Shown: positions 22,871 through 30,828 of the stretch, piece by piece
How the letters are laid out: each line of letters starts with the position of its first letter
Position numbering within the stretch: the stretch's first letter is position 1
Assembly (NCBI GenBank): GCA_937926215.1
Contig: CALEYA010000111.1
Span: 1-33,185, forward strand
Direction: 5' to 3'
Origin: an uncultured Croceitalea sp.
GTDB taxonomy: Bacteria; Bacteroidota; Bacteroidia; Flavobacteriales; Flavobacteriaceae
Length of the DNA: 33,185 bases
The notes under the pieces: generated by a model
What the model saw: only the letters and a program-made list of their open reading frames with translations
Told to the model about the DNA's origin: nothing
Database searches by the model: none
Made by a program: the position numbers and the translations under genes

Positions 22871-25285
22871 TTAAAAGCGATAATCCAGACTCAAAATAAG
22901 GTTGCTTCCCGGGGCAGAAATACCGGAGGAATACGTGCGGTATAGCTGGTCGGTGATATTTTCAAGAATCACACTGGTGGTTATGGAATTGGAAATCTGG
23001 TACTGTGACCTTAAGTTCAAGGTGTACCAAGAAGGAGAAAAAGGATTGCCATTTTCGTCCAGGGCGTATTGAAAGGTTTTGCTTCGTTCCGACAATGCCA
23101 AATCATCAAAAGCAATTTCCCCATTGTAATTAAGAAAAAAGTCGGCCGTAAAACGCTGGTTCTTGTAAACGATATGCGCATCCGCAAAAGTAGGGGCCGC
23201 ATGCCTTGCCCCAGATTCAACCCCACTTTTATCCTCTTCGATTCCTTCTGTGATGGTAAGGTTGCCATTAAAGGACCAATGCTCGTTTAAAAAGGCTTGC
23301 ACCCCAAACTCAAAGCCGTATACATACGCTCTGGCAGCATTTTGAATGGCTTGTACATTACTGAGTTCCCCATTGAACTCAATCTCCCTTTCCCCATTGA
23401 ATTCAAAATCCCTTCGTACCAAGGCGTCCACAAGAAAGGTATAATATGCGGCACCTTTTAAGACCAATTTATCATTGAAGTTCTTTTGGATACCTATTTC
23501 AAAATTATAGGCGTATTCCGGCTCCAAATCTGTATTGGGCACTACTACGGAACCTGGTTCTGAGTCAAACACCTTTCCAATATCATCAATATTGGGAGCC
23601 CTAAACGCGGTTGATCCGTTGGCGGTAACCTGAAGGTTTTCCCTAGGAAACCAACTGACACCAATACTGCCTGTCAAAGCACCGGTAATGAGGTCCGCTT
23701 CATCAAAAGGGAATGCAAAAAAAGTGTCGTCAAATTGCGCATCTACCCATACTTGACTGTAGCGAAGGCCTGACAACAAACTAAGATTGGGCTTAATTTG
23801 ATATTCTGAGTTGATATAGCCCGCAAAGGTCTGCCAAGTAGAGTTGTCCGGATGTCTTGGTTGTGCACCAACCGTTTCATTGGTTAGGATGTTTCTGTCC
23901 GTACCAATGGACCCTACTTTGTTAAAAATATATTCCGCTCCGTAATAGAGTTGCAAACCCCCAATTTTTTTGTTCTCAAAATCGAGGTTTAAGGACAGTG
24001 CATCCACTTTTTCTTCCGTTCTATTAAGAATTGGATCTTGAAAGTCCCTAACATTTCTGCTTTCTTCAAAGAATTGATAGGCTGCGGTAAGTTTAACCCC
24101 ATCATAGAATTTGTTGTTCCCTTTTTTAGTGACTTGAAAGTTGGTCATAAACCACTCCTGCGGCCCATAAAACCATTCAGCAGACCTTAACCCATCACCA
24201 CTGTCGTTGGGGCGTATGAGTCGGTCATACCTCCCATAATCCGAAGTGGTGGAATAGTAAAACCCTAGATCGTAATTCCAATTGTTGTTAGGGCGGTATC
24301 TAAATTTTTGCAAGAGATTGATTTGGTCATAACCGGAACCTACCTGTATTTCAGGGTTCGGATTGGTTACGAGTACGTCCTGTCCATCTTGCCGTTCCGC
24401 AAAATTTGGTCGTAAAAAGCGCTCCCTTCCATTAGTACCGGCCCTTAAATCGTCAAAACCGCTGTAGGTTACGCTCGTAAACGATGCCCAGTTTTTATGT
24501 CCTAGATTAAAATCCGCATGCACGGTATTTTCATTGTTCGCCGTTGAGAATCGATATCCGGCCCTTCCCGAAAAGGTCAGACTATCCGTATAGGAGAACC
24601 TAGGATCTTTGGTAAAAAAATTCATGACGCCCCCAATAGCATCACTACCATAGATTACGGAACCGGGTCCAAAGATGACTTCCGTATTTTTAATGGTGAA
24701 GGGATCTATGGAAATTACGTTTTGCACATTGCCTCCCCTAAAAATAGCATTGTTCATACGAACGCCATCAACGGAGAGTAAAACCCTATTGGTAGCAAAC
24801 CCACGTATTAATGGGCTTCCGCCCCCAAGCTGACTTTTCTGCACAAAGACCTTTCCGCTATTCTGCAATAGATCGGCAGCGGTCTGCGGATTGTTAAAAG
24901 CAATACTTTTTGCATCTATGGAGGCAATTTTTTGTGGGATATCCTTGCGTTGTTGTTCCCATTTGGAGACGGACATCACCACTTCCTCCAATTGCTCCGC
25001 TTTTAATTTGAGGTAAACCCGATTTCCTTTTTTTGAAAGTTGTGCTTTATTGGTTTGAAACTGCTCATAACTAAGATGCTTAAAATAGATGCGTTCGTTA
25101 CCGTTGAAAACGGCCAGATTGCACCTGCCGTCAAAATCGGTTATAGCGGTTTTGGATTTATCTTTGTTGTAGACCGCAACGTTGACTACCGGATTGCCAG
25201 AATCTACGTCCAATACGATTACTTGCTGGGCGTATATGGAAACGGAAATGAGGAAAAAAAAGATAAGCCAAACTATCTTGCGCAT
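22871..25285 (-). CDS. TonB-dependent receptor, heme/hemoglobin-receptor type
   Basis: An 804-residue outer-membrane receptor. Signal peptide 1-19 (MRKIVWLIFFFLISVSIYA), a regulatory-like beta-sandwich (about 20-95), then a plug with GGGSPLIRGFATNRVLLSVD and GVRMNNAIFRGGNVQNVISID, followed by VIFGPGSVIYGSDAIGGVMNF. These plug motifs match HmuR/BtuB-like receptors of Bacteroidota; heme or another iron or cobalamin chelate is a reasonable guess. The barrel ends in ISAPGSNLILSLDYRF. I start at ATG 25285, one base after the recO stop, because it opens the signal peptide; an in-frame ATG at 25303 would overlap recO. It is probably co-transcribed with recO. No hemophore or heme oxygenase gene is nearby. 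Confidence 0.92.
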   Translation of the reverse strand: MRKIVWLIFFFLISVSIYAQQVIVLDVDSGNPVVNVAVYNKDKSKTAITDFDGRCNLAVFNGNERIYFKHLSYEQFQTNKAQLSKKGNRVYLKLKAEQLEEVVMSVSKWEQQRKDIPQKIASIDAKSIAFNNPQTAADLLQNSGKVFVQKSQLGGGSPLIRGFATNRVLLSVDGVRMNNAIFRGGNVQNVISIDPFTIKNTEVIFGPGSVIYGSDAIGGVMNFFTKDPRFSYTDSLTFSGRAGYRFSTANNENTVHADFNLGHKNWASFTSVTYSGFDDLRAGTNGRERFLRPNFAERQDGQDVLVTNPNPEIQVGSGYDQINLLQKFRYRPNNNWNYDLGFYYSTTSDYGRYDRLIRPNDSGDGLRSAEWFYGPQEWFMTNFQVTKKGNNKFYDGVKLTAAYQFFEESRNVRDFQDPILNRTEEKVDALSLNLDFENKKIGGLQLYYGAEYIFNKVGSIGTDRNILTNETVGAQPRHPDNSTWQTFAGYINSEYQIKPNLSLLSGLRYSQVWVDAQFDDTFFAFPFDEADLITGALTGSIGVSWFPRENLQVTANGSTAFRAPNIDDIGKVFDSEPGSVVVPNTDLEPEYAYNFEIGIQKNFNDKLVLKGAAYYTFLVDALVRRDFEFNGEREIEFNGELSNVQAIQNAARAYVYGFEFGVQAFLNEHWSFNGNLTITEGIEEDKSGVESGARHAAPTFADAHIVYKNQRFTADFFLNYNGEIAFDDLALSERSKTFQYALDENGNPFSPSWYTLNLRSQYQISNSITTSVILENITDQLYRTYSSGISAPGSNLILSLDYRF

Positions 25286-25286
25286 A

Positions 25287-26006
25287 TTAGTCAAACACTG
25301 CATTTAAAACTGCCAAAGATTTGGGTTTTCTAAAGCCGTGCAAATGTAGCTCAAAATAGAGAATTAAGGTTTTCACCAGGGATTCGCGCTGCGCTTTAGG
25401 TACTTTTATTCCCAATAGTGCATCAAAATTTATGCCTAAAAACTTTTTGAAGTACTCCAAGGTATCATTTTCCAGTAATGGGTTTAATGAGGGGCGTTCT
25501 ATAAACTGCCCTTCCATAAGGTCAAAATAGGCTTCTGGCCCTTTTGGATGTTCTGGATAAAAGCCAAGATGTTGGCATAGGTTTAAAAGAAAAAGGATAT
25601 GAAAATTGGCAATAGTATCGTTATTGTCCAACCAAAACAAAGCGTCTTCCAAATAGGCATATAGGATTTTGTTTTCTTCTTGTTCCTGGATACTGTTCGC
25701 CAGCATTTCCGCCAAAAACAACACCAAACTGTTTTTAACGATATCTGTATGGACGGTTTTATAGGGATAACGCACTTTAACCTCTTTCATACGTTCCAAA
25801 GTGCCTTTGTTTTTGTGTACGGCCGTGATTTCCAATTGGGTAAGAGGCTGAAAATAGGCTGCCTTTAGTTTGCCTTTTTTGGAGGATAACACCCCTTTTA
25901 ACAGATACGATTTTAGCCCGTCCGAAGCGGTATAGGCCTTAACGATTAAGCTGCTGTCCCCATATTTTATGGCAGATAGTACGATAGCGTTGGTGGTCAC
26001 TTGCAT
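25287..26006 (-). CDS. recO: DNA repair protein RecO
   Basis: A 239-residue recombination mediator that works with RecF and RecR to load RecA on gapped DNA. The N-terminal OB-fold is seen in MQVTTNAIVLSAIKYGDSSL, then KAYTASDGLKSYLLKGVLSS and FQPLTQLEITAVHKNKGTLE, followed by a helical C-terminal part (from about 80). The zinc-finger cysteines of some RecO proteins are absent; only one Cys is visible (LCQHLGFYPE), as in other flavobacterial copies. The ATG at 26006 fits the family N-terminus. A perfect -7 box (26011-26018) is only 5 bp upstream, so transcription may begin at or next to the ATG (leaderless). The TonB receptor gene follows with a 1-bp gap. Confidence 0.95.
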   Translation of the reverse strand: MQVTTNAIVLSAIKYGDSSLIVKAYTASDGLKSYLLKGVLSSKKGKLKAAYFQPLTQLEITAVHKNKGTLERMKEVKVRYPYKTVHTDIVKNSLVLFLAEMLANSIQEQEENKILYAYLEDALFWLDNNDTIANFHILFLLNLCQHLGFYPEHPKGPEAYFDLMEGQFIERPSLNPLLENDTLEYFKKFLGINFDALLGIKVPKAQRESLVKTLILYFELHLHGFRKPKSLAVLNAVFD

Positions 26007-26010
26007 GCTA

Positions 26011-26018
26011 CAAAGGTA
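26011..26018 (-). promoter_or_regulatory. -7 box immediately upstream of recO
   Basis: Minus-strand TACCTTTG (plus CAAAGGTA) matches TAnnTTTG and is identical to the box upstream of the cystathionine gamma-synthase gene. It ends 5 bp before the recO ATG, which implies a leaderless or near-leaderless transcript. No -33 TTG at standard spacing. Confidence 0.45.
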
Positions 26019-26055
26019 TGAACCCTTACCATGTAATTTTTAATACTAAGAATGC

Positions 26056-26361
26056 CTATTCTTTAATAGGGGTAAGAATACGTATAGGGATTACATTGGC
26101 CGTGTCCGCAGGAAAGATTGGAGTCGCATGTTTGGTTTGTGGCACTATCACGGGCATTTTAAAGACAGGGTCGGAATTGGCCTGTGGCAATTCGAACCTC
26201 AAAAATTTGGGAATTAAGGTGGAGTCTGGATCAAGAAATAGTGCTTCCGGGATTATGGAGTGTTTTTTGGGATTTGTAGAGTTGGGTTGCGGATCAAGGT
26301 TTTTTTGGGATACCACCAAAACGGGAAATAAGACCAAGGAAATTAAAAATAGACGTTTCAT
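26056..26361 (-). CDS. Small exported hypothetical protein
   Basis: A 101-residue protein with signal peptide 1-18 (MKRLFLISLVLFPVLVVS) and a short proline-rich mature part (DPQPNSTNPKKHSIIPEALF, then IPKFLRFELPQANSDPVFK and PVIVPQTKHATPIFP). No domain or catalytic motif is recognised. The frame extends upstream to 26427, but those 22 codons would overlap the gdhA terminator hairpin (26389-26431) and hide the signal peptide, so the ATG at 26361 is preferred. It lies 49 bp upstream of recO on the same strand. Probably a lineage-specific envelope protein; function unknown. Confidence 0.65.
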   Translation of the reverse strand: MKRLFLISLVLFPVLVVSQKNLDPQPNSTNPKKHSIIPEALFLDPDSTLIPKFLRFELPQANSDPVFKMPVIVPQTKHATPIFPADTANVIPIRILTPIKE

Positions 26362-26388
26362 AGGTTTGGATACTCCCCTAAAAATACA

Positions 26389-26431
26389 AAAAGTGCAATG
26401 ATAAGCCATAAGGCTCAACAATTGCACTTTT
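26389..26431 (-). terminator. Intrinsic terminator of gdhA
   Basis: Perfect 11-bp arms AAAAGTGCAAT (26389-26399) and ATTGCACTTTT (26421-26431) enclose 21 nt that contain a second pairing (AGCC/GGCT). On the minus strand the stem ends in five T residues. It starts 22 bp after the gdhA stop. Confidence 0.85.
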
Positions 26432-26452
26432 CAATTCGGGCTATTTTAAAAC

Positions 26453-27796
26453 TTAAATCACCCCTTGGGCTAGCATAGCGTCGGCTACTTTTACAAAACC
26501 GGCAATATTTGCTCCTTTTACATAGTTGCAATACCCGTTTTCTTCTTTTCCATATTCAATACAAGAATCGTGGATGTCTTCCATGATTCCTTTTAAACGT
26601 TCGTCCACTTCTTCCCGTGTCCAACTGATGCGGAGCGAGTTTTGCGACATTTCCAATCCGGAAGTGGCCACACCACCCGCGTTGGATGCTTTTCCAGGCG
26701 CAAAAAGGATTTGTGCCTCATGAAATGCGTGTATAGCTTCTGGTGTGGAAGGCATATTGGCACCCTCTGCCACGGCAATACAACCGTTGTCAATCAAGAT
26801 TTTGGCATCATTCCCGTCCAATTCGTTCTGTGTGGCACAAGGTAGCGCAACATCGCAAGGGACTTCCCAAGGTGTTTTTCCTTTATGATAGGTTGCGGAA
26901 GGATACTTATCCGCATATTCCGATATACGGCCCCGACGGTTGTTTTTAAGGTCCATCACGAAAACCAATTTTTCTTCATCAACGCCGTCTTTATCATAAA
27001 TATAACCAGCGGAATCTGATAAGGTGAGCACTTTACCTCCTAGATGCAGCACTTTTTCCGCCGCATACTGTGCTACATTACCCGATCCGGAAATGACCAC
27101 GTTTTTACCCTTAAAGGAATCGTTCTTGGTCTTTAGCATACTATCCGCAAAGTACACGGTGCCATATCCGGTAGCTTCCGGTCTAATTAAGGAACCGCCC
27201 CAAGAACGGCCTTTTCCGGTCAATACCCCGGTAAACTCATTTCGTATTTTCTTATACATACCAAAAAGGAAACCGATTTCTCGGGCACCTACGCCAATAT
27301 CCCCAGCGGGGACATCGGTATTTGGCCCAATATGACGGTTCAATTCTAGCATGAACGCATGGCAAAAACGCATGACCTCATCATCGGACTTTCCCTTTGG
27401 ATTAAAATCGGAGCCTCCTTTACCGCCACCCATGGGTAAGGTGGTCAAGCTGTTTTTAAAAACTTGTTCAAAGGCCAAGAATTTAAGGACACTGGCATTT
27501 ACCGTTGGATGGAAACGTAGCCCCCCTTTATATGGGCCAATGGCAGAGTTCATCTGGATACGGTATCCCCTGTTGACATGGATTTCCCCGTCATCATCTA
27601 CCCATGCGACCCTAAAGGAAAGTAAACGTTCCGGTTCTACCATACGTAAGAGGATGTTCTTACCGTTATAAATTTCTTGTTTTGCAATGTACGGGATTAC
27701 CGTTTCGGCCACCTCTTGTACCGCTTGTATGAATTCTGGCTCATGACCGTTTCTGGTCCTTACCTCATCCATAAACGCTTTGATTTTTTCTTCCAT
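26453..27796 (-). CDS. gdhA: NADP-type glutamate dehydrogenase
   Basis: A 447-residue hexameric-type enzyme (2-oxoglutarate + NH4+ + NADPH to glutamate), the main ammonium assimilation route in many Bacteroidota. Motifs: YKGGLRFHPTVN (89-100), PMGGGKGGSDF with catalytic Lys126, VPAGDIGVGAREIG with catalytic Asp166, and the Rossmann loop SGSGNVAQYAAEKVL (236-250). The length and the KGGLRFHP form fit the NADP-dependent 450-residue class (E. coli GdhA, 447). A TAATTTTG -7 box overlapped by a palindrome lies 71 bp upstream (27867-27891), and a strong terminator follows at 26389-26431, so it is likely a single-gene unit under its own control. Confidence 0.97.
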   Translation of the reverse strand: MEEKIKAFMDEVRTRNGHEPEFIQAVQEVAETVIPYIAKQEIYNGKNILLRMVEPERLLSFRVAWVDDDGEIHVNRGYRIQMNSAIGPYKGGLRFHPTVNASVLKFLAFEQVFKNSLTTLPMGGGKGGSDFNPKGKSDDEVMRFCHAFMLELNRHIGPNTDVPAGDIGVGAREIGFLFGMYKKIRNEFTGVLTGKGRSWGGSLIRPEATGYGTVYFADSMLKTKNDSFKGKNVVISGSGNVAQYAAEKVLHLGGKVLTLSDSAGYIYDKDGVDEEKLVFVMDLKNNRRGRISEYADKYPSATYHKGKTPWEVPCDVALPCATQNELDGNDAKILIDNGCIAVAEGANMPSTPEAIHAFHEAQILFAPGKASNAGGVATSGLEMSQNSLRISWTREEVDERLKGIMEDIHDSCIEYGKEENGYCNYVKGANIAGFVKVADAMLAQGVI

Positions 27797-27866
27797 AAAG
27801 GATTGCTAATTTGTTAAACGTAGCCCTTTAAAAAGGGTTTATTTTATTGATTATGAAATATAACGG

Positions 27867-27891
27867 CAAAATTATGCTATTTACATAATTT
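27867..27891 (-). promoter_or_regulatory. gdhA -7 box overlapped by a palindrome
   Basis: Minus-strand TAATTTTG (27867-27874) matches TAnnTTTG, 71 bp before the gdhA ATG. It overlaps an 8-7-8 inverted repeat, AAATTATG (27869-27876) and CATAATTT (27884-27891), which is placed like an operator. The stem is too AT-rich for a good terminator of the upstream gene. Confidence 0.45.
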
Positions 27892-27927
27892 GGCCTTCCA
27901 ATTGTTACAAATATTTCAAAAAAAGTA

Positions 27928-29082
27928 TTATCCGATAGCCTGTTGTAAATCGGCGATGAGGTCATCCACATCTTCAATACCAACACTTAGGCGAATCAAG
28001 GCATCTACCACACCACTTTTTTCGCGTTCCTCCTTAGGAATACTGGCATGGGTCATACTAGCCGGATGCCCCGCTAAACTTTCAACCCCACCCAAAGATT
28101 CCGCCAAGGTGAATACTTGTAGTTTTTCAACAATTTTTATGGCATCGTCATAACTGCTCCCATGAGGCACAAAAGAAATCATGCCACCAAAGTCGTCCAT
28201 TTGTGCTTTGGCAATGTCATGATTGGGATGGTCTTCCAAACCTGGCCAATAGACCTTTCCAATTTTAGGATGATCGGTTAAATAGGCTGCAATAGCTTTG
28301 CCATTTTCGCAATGGCGCTGCATACGTACATGAAGTGTTTTTATTCCCCTAAGGGTCAAAAAACTATCCATAGGCCCACAAACGGCGCCACTGGCATTTT
28401 GTATAAAGTAAAGCTTGTCCGCAAGATCTTTATCTTTTACGACCAACGCGCCTACCACAACATCGCTGTGCCCACCCAAATACTTAGTGGCGGAGTGCAT
28501 CACAATATCGGCCCCTAAATCTAGGGGGCGTTGCAAATAAGGTGTGGCAAAAGTGTTGTCCACGGCCAACAATAGCCCGTGTTTTTTTGCTAGATGGGAA
28601 ATTGCCTTGATGTCAATAATGTTCATCATGGGATTGGTGGGGGTTTCCACCCAAATAAGTTTGGTGTTGTCATTGACCTTTTTTGCAATTTGTTCCACAT
28701 CTTGCATACCCATAAAATGAAAGGTGATACCAAATTTTTCAAACACTTGTTTGAACAACCGGTAACTGCCCCCATAAAGGTCGTTGGTAGAGATGACCTC
28801 ATCCCCTGGGTTCAATAGCTTAATAACGGCATCAATAGCGGCCAAACCACTACCAAAAGCCAAGCCGTAAGCCCCATTTTCTATACTGGCCAGTGCATTT
28901 TCCAAGGCCGTTCTCGTAGGGTTGGCACTCCTGCTATATTCAAAGCCTTTGTGGCCTCCGGGCGTGGATTGTGCGTAAGTAGAAGTTTGGTAAATTGGGG
29001 GCATTACCGCACCGTAAGCTGCATCTGGTTTTTGCCCTCCATGAATGGTTTTACTATTGAATTTTAAGTCTTGTTTCGCCAT
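27928..29082 (-). CDS. metB: Cystathionine gamma-synthase/lyase family PLP enzyme
   Basis: A 384-residue Cys/Met-metabolism PLP enzyme (fold type I). PLP Lys200 is in HSATKYLGGHSD, with Asp175 (AVDNTF) for the pyridine nitrogen and EYSRSANPTR (48-57) supplying Tyr49 and Arg51 that bind cofactor phosphate from the neighbouring subunit; FGSGLAAI is the glycine loop. ETPTNPMMNIIDI and GGVESLAGHPASMTHASIP near the C-terminus place it in the cystathionine gamma-synthase/gamma-lyase branch (trans-sulfuration). Sequence alone does not separate MetB (synthase) from the lyase or an O-acetylhomoserine sulfhydrylase, so the symbol is tentative. No SAM riboswitch is seen; a good promoter lies 19 bp upstream (29101-29131). 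Confidence 0.9.
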   Translation of the reverse strand: MAKQDLKFNSKTIHGGQKPDAAYGAVMPPIYQTSTYAQSTPGGHKGFEYSRSANPTRTALENALASIENGAYGLAFGSGLAAIDAVIKLLNPGDEVISTNDLYGGSYRLFKQVFEKFGITFHFMGMQDVEQIAKKVNDNTKLIWVETPTNPMMNIIDIKAISHLAKKHGLLLAVDNTFATPYLQRPLDLGADIVMHSATKYLGGHSDVVVGALVVKDKDLADKLYFIQNASGAVCGPMDSFLTLRGIKTLHVRMQRHCENGKAIAAYLTDHPKIGKVYWPGLEDHPNHDIAKAQMDDFGGMISFVPHGSSYDDAIKIVEKLQVFTLAESLGGVESLAGHPASMTHASIPKEEREKSGVVDALIRLSVGIEDVDDLIADLQQAIG

Positions 29083-29100
29083 TGTTTTAAATTATATACA

Positions 29101-29131
29101 CAAAGGTAGAGTTAACTTTTAGAGTAATCAA
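29101..29131 (-). promoter_or_regulatory. Promoter of the cystathionine gamma-synthase gene
   Basis: Minus-strand TACCTTTG (29101-29108) matches the -7 consensus and is preceded 20 bp upstream by TTG (29129-29131), the -33 element, at standard Bacteroidota spacing. The leader would be about 12-15 nt. This is the best two-element promoter in the window. Confidence 0.65.
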
Positions 29132-29161
29132 CGAAAGCCTATTTTTGAAAAAAATTCCGTC

Positions 29162-29914
29162 TTGAGATATCCCTTGTGTTGCTTATTGTTGTTTCTGTGT
29201 GTGCTTGGTTGCCAAACCGATTCAAAACTTACAGTGGAGACACGTAACCTCAACGTTCCAACATGCGATGACTGCGCGCGTTTTGAAATTAAGTTCCCCT
29301 ACGTTATCAATAAGCTTAAGATTGCGAACACCATAAATACGGCTATAGAGGAAGAGATTATCTATACGCTGCAGTTTAATGAAACGGATGCTGTAACCAC
29401 TGCCGAAGGGGCAGCAAGCTCCTTCAATAAAAGTTTCCAACAAATGGTTTCAGAATTTGGGACCTTTGCCCAACCTTGGGAAGCTACTATTGATGGAGCA
29501 TTAACCTATGAAGGTGAGGAGCTGGTAACCATTGCCCTTGAGATGGGGACGTACACCGGCGGTGCCCACGGGTATTATTCCAAAGTGCTACTTAATTTTG
29601 ATAAAAACAGCGGAAAGGAATTGGAAGTCTATGAACTCTTTCGGGATATGGAAGGGTTTTTATTCTTGGCGGAAGCCCGATTTAGGGAAACCTATGAAAT
29701 GCCCAAAACCGGGAATATCAATGCTACCGGATTTATGTTTTCTGATGATATGTACGTCTTGCCTGAAAACATAGGATTCATGCCAGAAGGTCTGGAATTG
29801 CATTACAATCAATACGAGGTGTCTTCTTATGCCGATGGTCCCCTGATCGTTTCCATTCCCTACAAAGACGTAAATCCTTTTTTAAGGGAAACATACCAAA
29901 TAAAGGGACTTTAG
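29162..29914 (+). CDS. DUF3298/DUF4163-type lipoprotein
   Basis: A 250-residue exported protein with lipobox CVLGC (Cys17), followed by a DUF4163-like region (about 30-120) and a DUF3298-like region (about 130-245; EMGTYTGGAHGYYSKVLLNF, SGKELEVYELF, PEGLELHYNQYEV, DGPLIVSIPYKDVNPFL). This fold is shared with the extracytoplasmic part of RsiV anti-sigma factors and with other envelope proteins that bind muropeptide-like or lysozyme-like ligands; a specific role here is unknown. The only start giving the signal peptide is TTG at 29162; there is no in-frame ATG upstream before the stop at 29120. It diverges from the cystathionine synthase gene by 79 bp, and its TAG overlaps the stop of the converging DinB-like gene. 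Confidence 0.82.
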   Translation: MRYPLCCLLLFLCVLGCQTDSKLTVETRNLNVPTCDDCARFEIKFPYVINKLKIANTINTAIEEEIIYTLQFNETDAVTTAEGAASSFNKSFQQMVSEFGTFAQPWEATIDGALTYEGEELVTIALEMGTYTGGAHGYYSKVLLNFDKNSGKELEVYELFRDMEGFLFLAEARFRETYEMPKTGNINATGFMFSDDMYVLPENIGFMPEGLELHYNQYEVSSYADGPLIVSIPYKDVNPFLRETYQIKGL

Positions 29915-30372
29915 TTCTTTAAAGCCCTGGCCAATGCCATGATACTCCCTAAATGAAGTCCCTCATGATATACGTTAAAAGCAATGGCGTCTTCCACAGA
30001 ATTAAGCTCCACCTTTGGCGTGGTCATATAACTTTTAAAGGAGGTGAATATGCCGTTGTCAAAATCCGTTTTGGTTTTTTCGGGTAAGTTAAAAAGGAGC
30101 TTTGTGATCCCCTCTTGTTCGCTTTTATCCGGTTTTCCCTGTGGAAATGAGCCTTTTTGGTATTTTTCCACTAGATCCGAATCAATATTTAGGGGTAAAC
30201 CACTTAATCCGTAAACCAGTTTTTGCTCAGTAACCACTACATGGGCAATATTCCACCAGATGCTGTTGTTGAACCCTTTGGGAATTGTAAATAGCGCTTC
30301 TTCCGGCGTATGCTTTAGAAATTGATAAAAGACCTTTCTGTTTTGTTGGATAATGGTGAATTGCGTTTCCAA
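29911..30372 (-). CDS. DinB-superfamily protein
   Basis: A 153-residue four-helix-bundle protein with the three-His metal site of the DinB/YfiT superfamily: His44 (NIAHVVVTE), His136 and His140 (YHEGLHLGS). Members include nickel-dependent or bacillithiol/mycothiol-dependent thiol transferases and many uncharacterised stress proteins, so this one may be a metal-dependent thiol transferase, but no substrate can be assigned. Flavobacteria make bacillithiol, which would make such a function plausible. The frame start at 30372 gives the usual N-terminus (METQFTI). Its stop TAA overlaps the TAG of the convergent DUF3298 gene (29911-29914). Upstream, 105 bp separate it from the divergent ArsC-like gene. 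Confidence 0.88.
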   Translation of the reverse strand: METQFTIIQQNRKVFYQFLKHTPEEALFTIPKGFNNSIWWNIAHVVVTEQKLVYGLSGLPLNIDSDLVEKYQKGSFPQGKPDKSEQEGITKLLFNLPEKTKTDFDNGIFTSFKSYMTTPKVELNSVEDAIAFNVYHEGLHLGSIMALARALKN

Positions 30373-30477
30373 TACTGTATGTTTTAGGTAGGGTTAAAAA
30401 TAGTTCAATTTGATAGAATTGGGTTTCTTTGTATTTCAAAATATAATGAACCATAACAGGGAGAAAAAGGACAAAAA

Positions 30478-30828
30478 ATGAAAACAATATTCCACCTAGC
30501 AACATGTAAAACCTGCCAGAAGATTTTAAAGGAATTGGAACCTCTTGAAGGCGTTGAACTTAGGGAAATAAAATCCAAAGGAATAACACCGGAGGAACTG
30601 GAAAGCATGCGCGCACTGACCAACAGCTATGAAGACCTTTTCAGCAGAAGGGCAATGCTTTTTCGTCAACGCGGATTGAACGACCAAGAATTGGGGGAAG
30701 AAGACTATAAAAGCCTTATCTTGGAACATTATACTTTTTTAAAACGACCTGTTGTAGTTGTTGATGATCAGATTTTTATTGGGAATGCCAAAAAGCAGGT
30801 AGAAGGCGCAAAAGCTGCATTACATTAA
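30478..30828 (+). CDS. ArsC/Spx-family thioredoxin-fold protein
   Basis: A 116-residue protein of the ArsC/Spx/YffB thioredoxin-like family. An N-terminal redox motif TCKTCQK (Cys10, Cys13) replaces the single Cys of arsenate reductase, as in Spx-type CxxC proteins. The helical insert and TNSYEDLFSRRAML come next, then the C-terminal KRPVVVVDDQIFIGNA, the classical ArsC-family end motif. Roles in the family range from arsenate reduction to redox-controlled transcription. With the CxxC and no Spx-like RNA-polymerase evidence, I assign a reductase-like protein of unknown substrate. Its stop codon overlaps the ATG of the EamA transporter by one base (TAATG), so the two are translationally coupled. 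Confidence 0.88.
   Translation: MKTIFHLATCKTCQKILKELEPLEGVELREIKSKGITPEELESMRALTNSYEDLFSRRAMLFRQRGLNDQELGEEDYKSLILEHYTFLKRPVVVVDDQIFIGNAKKQVEGAKAALH

Noticed and set aside
26362-26427. Upstream extension of the small exported protein
   Set aside because: It would cross the gdhA terminator hairpin and bury the signal peptide.
27818-27841. CCCTTTaaAAAGGG palindrome in the gdhA leader
   Set aside because: Short AT-rich stem with almost no loop; no good reason to call it a regulatory site or terminator.
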